Below are positions 1 through 5,093 of a DNA stretch of 7,499 nucleotides, in pieces (positions within the stretch are counted from its first letter, which is position 1; each line of letters opens with the position of its first letter). The position numbers and the translations under genes were made by a program. Source of the stretch: Clostridium sp. CAG:510 (lineage in GTDB: Bacteria; Bacillota; Clostridia; Lachnospirales; Lachnospiraceae); assembly GCA_000434615.1 (NCBI GenBank), contig FR880806.1:1-7499 (forward strand), read 5' to 3'. A model generated the notes under the pieces. That model was not told the DNA's origin. It saw only the letters and a program-made list of their open reading frames with translations, and did no database searches.

Positions 1-90
1 TTGTGGTCTGCTTCTTTATCAGTCATGGGCATTATGGCAGGACATCTTTCGCCATCGTTTCTCTTTTATTATTTATATGTCGTGCGACTT
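1..90. other. purB 3' flank, no supported gene
   Basis: This is the sequence downstream of the purB stop codon. I see no GC-rich hairpin followed by a T-run, so no intrinsic terminator. On the minus strand an open frame without an upstream ATG runs from about position 70 to the window edge and contains two in-frame ATGs (ending at 31 and 25), the start of a possible peptide MPMTDKEADH. Neither ATG has a ribosome binding site at a proper distance. A plus-strand frame is open from 1 to 141 but runs into the 3' end of purB. Either could be the edge of a real neighbour, but the visible sequence is too short to decide. Confidence 0.3.
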
Positions 91-1524
91 TTACACATTA
101 ATTTCTGCTTTCACACCGAGCATGGCTTTGTTTTCCTCTAAGACCGGAGCAATGACCTTGGTTAAGAAGGCTTCTACCTGCTCTTTGGAGCGGCCAACGT
201 ACTTGGCGGGGTCCATGGACTTCTTGAGGTCGTCCAGGGAAAGGTTGAACGCGGGGTCTGCGGCAATCAGCTCTAACAGATTGTTGTCCTTGCCCTCTAC
301 CTTGACGGTCTTTCCGGCTTCCATGGAAAGTTCACGGATTCTTTCGTGAAGCTCCTGTCTGTCTCCGCCGGCTTTTACGGCATCCATCATAATGTTTTCG
401 GTAGCCATGAACGGAAGCTCGCTCATCATATGCTTTTCGATTACCTTGGGGTAAACCACCAGACCGTCCACAACGTTCAGGCACAAATCTAAAATGCCGT
501 CGATGGCAAGGAAGCCTTCCGGAATGGACAGACGCTTGTTGGCGGAGTCGTCCAGAGTTCTTTCAAACCACTGGGTAGCGGAAGTGATGGCGGGATTTAA
601 GGCATCAATCATCACATAACGGCTTAAGGAAGCAATACGCTCGCTTCTCATGGGGTTTCTCTTGTAAGCCATGGCAGAAGAACCAATCTGGCTCTTTTCA
701 AACGGCTCTTCTACTTCCTTTAAGTGCTGCAGAAGACGGATATCGTTGCTCATTTTATGAGCGGATGCGGCGATACCGGCAAGAATGTTTGCCACGCGGG
801 TATCTACTTTACGTGAGTAGGTCTGTCCGGATACGGGGAAGCAGTCCTTGAAGCCCATCTTTTCCGCAATCATGGGGTCAATCTTATCTATTTTTTCCTG
901 GTCTCCGTCAAAAAGCTCTAAGAAAGATGCCTGTGTACCGGTGGTACCCTTGCAGCCCAAAAGCTTCATGGTGGAGAGTACATAATTCAAATCCTCCAAG
1001 TCCAGATAAAATTCCTGTAACCAAAGAGTGGCACGCTTGCCGACAGTGGTAGGCTGCGCCGGCTGGAAATGGGTAAACGCCAGTGTGGGCTGTGCTTTGT
1101 ATTTGTCTGCAAAGGATGCCAGCTCGGCAATTACATTCACCAGTTTTTTCTTTACTAACTTCAATGCCTCTGTCATGATAATAATATCTGTATTGTCGCC
1201 AACGTAGCAGGAGGTCGCCCCAAGATGGATGATACCCTTTGCCTTGGGACACTGTACACCGTATGCATAAACGTGGCTCATAACATCATGACGGACTTCC
1301 TTTTCCCTTGCCTTTGCCACATCGTAGTTGATGTCGTCCGCATGTGCCTTCAGCTCGTCAATCTGTTCCTGTGTGATGGCGAGGCCCAGTTCCTTTTCCG
1401 TTTCTGCCAGGGCAATCCATAATTTTCTCCAGGTACGGAATTTCATATCCTGTGAAAAAATATACTGCATTTCCTTGCTGGCATATCTTTCCGATAACGG
1501 GCTTGTGTATACGTCTGTACTCAT
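91..1524 (-). CDS. purB: Adenylosuccinate lyase (PurB), ADSL-like type
   Basis: A cytosolic enzyme of purine synthesis. It removes fumarate from SAICAR to give AICAR in the de novo pathway, and from adenylosuccinate to give AMP. Seen: 477 residues with the fumarate-lyase superfamily signature GSSAMAYKRN at 281-290; the RHDVMSH block at 78-84 and THFQPAQ at 151-157, which carry the family's active-site histidines (H79/H84 region and H152); and the catalytic serine loop at S282/S283. Further blocks familiar from vertebrate ADSL are HLGATSCYVGDNTD (100-113), KGTTGTQASF (192-201), WFERTLDDSAN (319-329) and LPFMATENI (370-378). Length and sequence match the roughly 480-residue ADSL type rather than the roughly 430-residue Bacillus PurB. 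The start at 1524 is chosen because AGGAG (1534-1538) lies 9 nt upstream. An in-frame ATG at 1566 would add 14 unconserved residues and sits about where transcription should begin. All key residues are present, so the enzyme is probably active. Probably transcribed from its own promoter. Confidence 0.97.
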   Translation of the reverse strand: MSTDVYTSPLSERYASKEMQYIFSQDMKFRTWRKLWIALAETEKELGLAITQEQIDELKAHADDINYDVAKAREKEVRHDVMSHVYAYGVQCPKAKGIIHLGATSCYVGDNTDIIIMTEALKLVKKKLVNVIAELASFADKYKAQPTLAFTHFQPAQPTTVGKRATLWLQEFYLDLEDLNYVLSTMKLLGCKGTTGTQASFLELFDGDQEKIDKIDPMIAEKMGFKDCFPVSGQTYSRKVDTRVANILAGIAASAHKMSNDIRLLQHLKEVEEPFEKSQIGSSAMAYKRNPMRSERIASLSRYVMIDALNPAITSATQWFERTLDDSANKRLSIPEGFLAIDGILDLCLNVVDGLVVYPKVIEKHMMSELPFMATENIMMDAVKAGGDRQELHERIRELSMEAGKTVKVEGKDNNLLELIAADPAFNLSLDDLKKSMDPAKYVGRSKEQVEAFLTKVIAPVLEENKAMLGVKAEINV

Positions 1525-1533
1525 AAATTCATT

Positions 1534-1538
1534 CTCCT
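1534..1538 (-). promoter_or_regulatory. purB ribosome binding site
   Basis: The minus strand reads ACAGGAGAAT here. The AGGAG core ends 9 nt before the ATG at 1524-1522. It decides the purB start in favour of 1524 over the upstream in-frame ATG at 1566, which has no comparable site. Confidence 0.85.
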
Positions 1539-1571
1539 GTCTGTTTTGTAAGAGCGCTGTCTCCAAGGCTC

Positions 1572-1600
1572 ATTTTATAACGTGCACCTTCTTAAGTCAA
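1572..1600 (-). promoter_or_regulatory. Sigma-A-type promoter for purB
   Basis: On the minus strand TTGACT (1600-1595) is followed after exactly 17 nt by TAAAAT (1577-1572). Each hexamer matches the consensus at 5 of 6 positions and the spacer is optimal. Transcription would start near 1565, giving a 5' leader of about 40 nt with the purB ribosome binding site inside it. The -35 box overlaps the TGA stop (1599-1597) of the preceding gene. The spacer contains the palindrome GTGCAC (1582-1587), a possible but unproven operator. I see no terminator ahead of it, so read-through from the upstream genes remains possible. Confidence 0.7.
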
Positions 1601-2763
1601 CTGTCAAACTTCTGCTCCGCTTCGTCCACCATACGGCTGATTTCCTGCGCATACATAGGATACTCTGCCGCTACGGCGCGGATTTCATCCCCTGCCCGGG
1701 CTGCGAGCTGCCTGTTGTACTCCATCTGTTCCCGTAGCGCCTGCCTGCGGGTGTTCAGTTCATGGCGGATTTCCACCATTTCCTTATGGTCAAGCAGCGC
1801 CTGCGGCTGCCTGAACCACCTCTCCGGCGACTTTACCCGGTAACGGGAAAGAGAATACAAAAGCTTCTCCCGGTAGTAGTCAATCTTGGCCTCCGCCTCC
1901 GCAAACTGTTTGCGTTCTTCCTTTTCCGACTGGTATTCCTCCCACAGCTTTTTTAACTTGGCGGCATTTTCCACGGAATACTTCATATATAAATAGTTCA
2001 GCAGGTTCGTGTTGTTCACATATCGGATCTTTACTTTATTCTGAAGCTGTACCAGGCGTACTCTCGCCTTTTCCACACGCTCCAGCTCCTTCTCCATATC
2101 CAGATACCGGAAAAATAAAACGGGCAATGCCACCGCCACTGCCGCAATCAGCACATAAAAAGCAACGATGGTCTGGTAGGAAAATACAAACTGTAAAATG
2201 AGCAGCATAATCATACAGATGACAAAGGTAATAAGTACAATCATGGTCATGCCCCGGCAGTCGTTCAGCTTACCGTACAGCTCGCTGCTCCGATAATCAT
2301 AGGCGCTTTTTTCGCTGTCCAGCTTACCCAAATCCTGTTTAATCAGCTTCTGGTACTGTTCCGCCTTCGTCAGCTTCTCAATCCCCTCCGTGACCTCGTT
2401 TTCCTGTGCCTGCATCTTGTCGTACTCGGCATTGCTCATGCGGGTTTTGGTGAGATACTTTTTCCGCTCCTGCTCCAGCGCCACCAGCTTTCTGGCGCTT
2501 ACCTGTATCTCTTCCGTCTGTTCCTTCGGCAGTGCTTCTATTTCCTCAATATCCGTAAGATAGGAGGTCACCAGACTGTACTCGCCGTTTAAAAGCGTAA
2601 GCTCTTTTTCCGCCTCCGCCATCTGCTCCAGGCAGTTTTCAATATACTGTTTTCTTTCTTCCGGCTGTTTGAAATCCACCCGGTCGCGTTCATAGGAAAT
2701 TCCTTCTTCTATGTCCTGTTCCCGCTTTTTCTTCCTGCCGAAAAGCCAACTAAATAAGCCCAT
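1597..2763 (-). CDS. Coiled-coil protein with central membrane hairpin
   Basis: Family not recognised. The 388 residues fall into three parts. Residues 15-170 are strongly charged, Glu/Lys-rich and helical, with coiled-coil character. Residues 173-192 and 198-217 are two hydrophobic segments joined by a very short loop (FSYQT), a membrane hairpin. Residues 220-385 are again charged helix with coiled-coil character. The start MGLFSWLFGRKKKR combines a small hydrophobic patch with a basic cluster, as in amphipathic membrane anchors. There is no cleavable signal peptide, and basic residues on both flanks of the hairpin suggest that both long arms face the cytoplasm. The ATG at 2763 has AGAAGG 4 nt upstream and AAAGGA 12 nt upstream, so its ribosome binding site is less clear than those of its neighbours. 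The gene follows the TPR gene by 74 bp, and its stop codon lies within the purB -35 box. Inferred role: a membrane anchor or scaffold for the products of the upstream genes. No enzymatic motif is visible. Confidence 0.85.
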   Translation of the reverse strand: MGLFSWLFGRKKKREQDIEEGISYERDRVDFKQPEERKQYIENCLEQMAEAEKELTLLNGEYSLVTSYLTDIEEIEALPKEQTEEIQVSARKLVALEQERKKYLTKTRMSNAEYDKMQAQENEVTEGIEKLTKAEQYQKLIKQDLGKLDSEKSAYDYRSSELYGKLNDCRGMTMIVLITFVICMIMLLILQFVFSYQTIVAFYVLIAAVAVALPVLFFRYLDMEKELERVEKARVRLVQLQNKVKIRYVNNTNLLNYLYMKYSVENAAKLKKLWEEYQSEKEERKQFAEAEAKIDYYREKLLYSLSRYRVKSPERWFRQPQALLDHKEMVEIRHELNTRRQALREQMEYNRQLAARAGDEIRAVAAEYPMYAQEISRMVDEAEQKFDS

Positions 2764-2837
2764 GGTACCTTCTGTTCCTTTCTGCCGCCGGCAAAGCGCC
2801 TTTTATGAAAATCCCCGCCCGCCGTCCGTTCCGCCGT

Positions 2838-3671
2838 TTACAGCGCCACATGCGCCCGGTATTCTTCCTGCAGACTTTCAATGTTTTTTGCCATTTCGGA
2901 ATAATAATACGAAGCTTCCTCCGTCTGTCTCTTAAAAAGAAGCTCCTCCGTATTCCGTTTTTCTTCGCTCTGCTGCCAGTCCTCCGCTGCTTTCTCCAGC
3001 CTCTGTTCCAACTGCATGCTTGCCTCATAATAATCGGGCGAGCCCGTTACAAATGCCACATATTCCTTTTCGGGAAGCTGCATTCTTTTGGCGGTCAGGA
3101 AAGCCGTAAGCTCCTCTTCCTCTCCGTTCCGCCGGTATGCCTCTTCGAACATTTCCGCTGCCTTCTCATACCAGAACAGGCGGCTGAATGCAACGCCCTT
3201 GTTATGGTAAATAGCCGTGGACAGCAGCTTTTCTTCCTCCGGCAGCTCCTTTAAGAGCTTGTCGTATTCCCGGACAGCCGTGCGGTATCTGCCGTCGGTC
3301 AGCAGATGGTCCACCCTGTTTTTCTGCTTTTCAAAGGGGCTTAAGCCTGCTCCCTCCCGGTAAACCGCCTCGGTCTTTTTGATGACATCGTTTTCATACA
3401 GATGGACATACTGCAGGATAATGCCGGCAAAAGTCCCCGGATCCGTCTTCTTCTGCAAAAGGGGGTACAGGGCAGCCGCCAGCTTCGGCAGCATCAGCTC
3501 TTCTTCTATCCAGCGGATAAGCTTTCTGTCCACAATGCTCCTGTCTAAAAAGAACGCATCCTCTTTCAGGACATAGCAGAGTTCCTCCGCCGAATAGACC
3601 CGGACACCGAGTCCTTCCAGATAATATGGAGTTTTTGCATAAGCACCGGTGCTAAGCAATACCTTTCCCAA
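2838..3671 (-). CDS. TPR and coiled-coil protein (TTG start)
   Basis: An uncharacterised protein of 277 residues. The N-terminal part (1-110) is a compact alpha/beta or helical domain that I cannot assign, opening with GKVLLSTGAYAKTPYYLEGL. Residues about 116-146 and 151-186 look like two tetratricopeptide (TPR) repeats; the second is the better one (NKGVAFSRLFWYEKAAEMFE, 158-177, with the typical small and aromatic spacing). Residues about 215-275 are Glu/Lys/Gln-rich and probably coiled coil. No signal peptide or membrane segment is seen, so it is probably cytosolic. The start is TTG at 3671: AAAGGAG directly follows the upstream stop codon and ends 9 nt before the TTG. An in-frame ATG at 3761 would lie inside the upstream gene and has no ribosome binding site. 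The 16-bp gap suggests co-transcription and perhaps translational coupling with the Hsp70-like gene, so an adaptor role for that protein is a reasonable inference (TPR proteins often serve Hsp70s), but unproven. Confidence 0.85.
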   Translation of the reverse strand: MGKVLLSTGAYAKTPYYLEGLGVRVYSAEELCYVLKEDAFFLDRSIVDRKLIRWIEEELMLPKLAAALYPLLQKKTDPGTFAGIILQYVHLYENDVIKKTEAVYREGAGLSPFEKQKNRVDHLLTDGRYRTAVREYDKLLKELPEEEKLLSTAIYHNKGVAFSRLFWYEKAAEMFEEAYRRNGEEEELTAFLTAKRMQLPEKEYVAFVTGSPDYYEASMQLEQRLEKAAEDWQQSEEKRNTEELLFKRQTEEASYYYSEMAKNIESLQEEYRAHVAL

Positions 3672-3680
3672 TTCTGTCCG

Positions 3681-3687
3681 CTCCTTT
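3681..3687 (-). promoter_or_regulatory. Ribosome binding site fixing a TTG start
   Basis: AAAGGAG on the minus strand, immediately after the TAA stop (3690-3688) of the upstream gene and 9 nt before the TTG at 3671. It is the main evidence that the TPR gene starts at TTG rather than at the ATG 90 nt upstream. Confidence 0.8.
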
Positions 3688-4956
3688 TTATATCTCAAAG
3701 TTTTCCGTCCATTTCTGATAACCGGACGGCGAAAGTTCTCCAAATCCCAAATCTTCCACATACAGACGGACTTTGTTTTCCCCCGTCATGGAAATTTCAA
3801 TATACAGCCTGGTCGGCGTCTTCCGCTCCGGCAGTCCCGTAAGCGTCACCTTGCCGTAACGGGCATCCTTGCCGTTTAGGGGTGTCAGCACAATATCAAA
3901 GCTGTTGCCCTCTTCCAGATACACCTCTGTCTGAAATCTGGCATCATACCAGCTTACGCCGGCGTCTAAAAGTGCCAGATAGGAGGACTCGCCCTGCCGG
4001 TAAACCTTCATGCCGATGTTGGCTTTCAGCTTATCCTCGCCCAGAAAGACATATCTGCCGGAAATCTCCGTGGGATACAGCCGTTCCCGTAAAGCGTAGC
4101 AGGCGCCCTTGCTGTAAAGGTTGTTGCCCTGGAATACCCGGCGGTTCCTGCATAAAAACCGCAGCGACTCCTTCATCCATTCCTCGGAAAAGCCTTCGCC
4201 AATCAGGTATACAGAGGTAATCATCTGCCCCTCTGCCAGCTCCTGCGCCATGGCAAGCATTTTTTCATCCATCTGTGTAAAAACGTTCTGTTTCTTTTCT
4301 TCCTCCTCGGGGTAATCCCCGCAGGCAAAGAAATTCCGTTCGTCTTTTTCTATGTAGACCACCATGGGGGTCGTTCGTCTGTTGCATTCCATCCGGTATA
4401 TTTTCATCACATCCGAATGGTAATCGCACAAAAGCACCTGCCTTACCCAGATGTCCTCCGGCTGATGCACCATGTACTGATAAAAGCTTTCCGCGTAGTT
4501 CTGGTAAAAGAAGCTCTTCGTTTTTAAGGAAAGGCCTGCTGCCACCTGCTTTAACACTTCCACCGTTCTCTCATCCAGACTCTCACAGGAAAACATAAAT
4601 GCCTCCACATGGTCGGTATCGCCGATGACACTAAGTCCCGACAGGCTCCTTTTTACATAAAGGGTGAGCAGGGCAATGGGGTCATATCCGGTTTCCTCTA
4701 TCACCACCGGCTCCCCTTTTTTTGCCAGCTGGAACATATCCGTTACCAGCTCGCCTTCCTCTTTATGCTTCAGGGCATCCATACCGTAAAACCACTGGTT
4801 AAAGCCCTTTCTCTTGCACAGGCATAAGGGGATGTGATACTTCTCCGCACCGGGGAGTACGGACAAAGTTTCCGGCTCCGCCGCCTTGTCGGACAGAAAA
4901 CTGATCTGCGCGTAGTTGTCCGAAAGGTCATATCCTATTAACCATTTTTCCCTCAT
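3688..4956 (-). CDS. Divergent Hsp70-like protein (DUF5716-like)
   Basis: A 422-residue protein that I recall as DUF5716 and read as a degenerate Hsp70. In order: GYDLSDNYAQIS (8-19) sits where Hsp70 has phosphate-1 (DLGTT); IPLCLC...GMDALK (42-63) matches the VPS...GDAAK segment; VEAFMFSCESLDERT (117-131) then AAGL and YAESFYQY (154-161) match the VPA-F-D-RQ / AGL / NEPTAAAL region; VLLCDYHSDVMKIY (174-187) stands at phosphate-2 (FDLGGGTFDVSI); SVYLIGEGFSEEW (248-260) then GNNLYSKGACYAL (277-289) match the adenosine segment (LVGGS-RIP then AVA-GAA). Residues about 298-410 are beta-rich; GKVTLTGLPERKTPTRLYIE (368-387) resembles the Hsp70 substrate-binding beta domain. The helical lid is absent. 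D10 and D178 fall at the conserved Asp positions, but the phosphate-loop glycines are lost, so ATP hydrolysis is doubtful. ATG at 4956 has AAAGGAG (4969-4963) 6 nt upstream. It lies between the DUF5717-like gene and the TPR gene. The Hsp70 reading is inference from motif order and needs a structural check. Confidence 0.8.
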   Translation of the reverse strand: MREKWLIGYDLSDNYAQISFLSDKAAEPETLSVLPGAEKYHIPLCLCKRKGFNQWFYGMDALKHKEEGELVTDMFQLAKKGEPVVIEETGYDPIALLTLYVKRSLSGLSVIGDTDHVEAFMFSCESLDERTVEVLKQVAAGLSLKTKSFFYQNYAESFYQYMVHQPEDIWVRQVLLCDYHSDVMKIYRMECNRRTTPMVVYIEKDERNFFACGDYPEEEEKKQNVFTQMDEKMLAMAQELAEGQMITSVYLIGEGFSEEWMKESLRFLCRNRRVFQGNNLYSKGACYALRERLYPTEISGRYVFLGEDKLKANIGMKVYRQGESSYLALLDAGVSWYDARFQTEVYLEEGNSFDIVLTPLNGKDARYGKVTLTGLPERKTPTRLYIEISMTGENKVRLYVEDLGFGELSPSGYQKWTENFEI

Positions 4957-4989
4957 CCGTTTCTCCTTTCCGCATCCTGCTGTTTTCTG

Positions 4990-5093
4990 CCGCAGGTAAA
5001 CTGCTTTTCTGTCTGAATGCCTCGCTTACCGCAGGGTAATCTGCTTTTCTGTCTGAACGCCTTGCTTACCGCAGGGTAAACAGCTTCCCTGTC
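4990..5093 (-). repeat. 40-bp tandem repeat, about 2.6 copies
   Basis: Copies in transcription order: 5093-5054 (40 bp), 5053-5014 (40 bp, differing at several positions), and a partial copy 5013-4990 (24 bp, with one G deleted). Copy 1 begins in the coding region: it covers the last codons of the DUF5717-like gene, its TAA stop (5068-5066) and 12 bp beyond. Copy 2 repeats the stop codon and would encode nearly the same ending (TEKQITLR versus TGKLFTLR) if read in the matching register. The array fills most of the 109-bp gap before the Hsp70-like gene but ends before its ribosome binding site. There are no unique spacers, so this is not CRISPR; it looks like a slippage or unequal-crossover duplication that has begun to diverge. 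Confidence 0.9.
5063..5082 (-). other. Small RNA hairpin over the DUF5717-like stop codon
   Basis: The minus strand reads TGTTTACC, loop CTGC, GGTAAGCA: an 8-bp stem including one G-U pair and a 4-nt loop, with the TAA stop in the 3' arm. No T-run follows, so it is unlikely to be an intrinsic terminator. The second repeat copy keeps only the inner 5 bp of the stem (TTACC/GGTAA). It may affect termination of translation or mRNA stability between the two genes, or may have no function. Confidence 0.35.

Noticed and set aside
1..90. Intrinsic terminator after purB
   Set aside because: Only a GTCG/CGAC match with a 2-nt loop is present, too small to form a hairpin, and no T-run follows it.
1525..1566. 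Alternative purB start at ATG 1566, adding 14 residues
   Set aside because: The extension has no ribosome binding site, lies at the predicted transcription start, and precedes the ATG that has AGGAG at 9 nt.
1328..1843. Plus-strand open frame of 171 codons spanning the purB 5' end and the end of the coiled-coil gene
   Set aside because: It is antisense to two well-supported genes and the purB promoter, its product is Ser/Cys-rich and low in complexity, and it has no ribosome binding site.
2805..3254. Plus-strand open frame of 149 codons opposite the TPR gene
   Set aside because: It is antisense to a gene with clear TPR and coiled-coil features. Its Phe/Leu/Arg-rich product is what the complement of Glu/Lys-rich coding sequence gives.
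3672..3761. Alternative ATG start for the TPR gene at 3761
   Set aside because: It overlaps the Hsp70-like gene by 74 bp, has no ribosome binding site, and the strong AAAGGAG points to TTG 3671.
4990..5093. CRISPR array
   Set aside because: The repeats are directly adjacent with no unique spacers, fewer than three copies, diverged, and partly coding.
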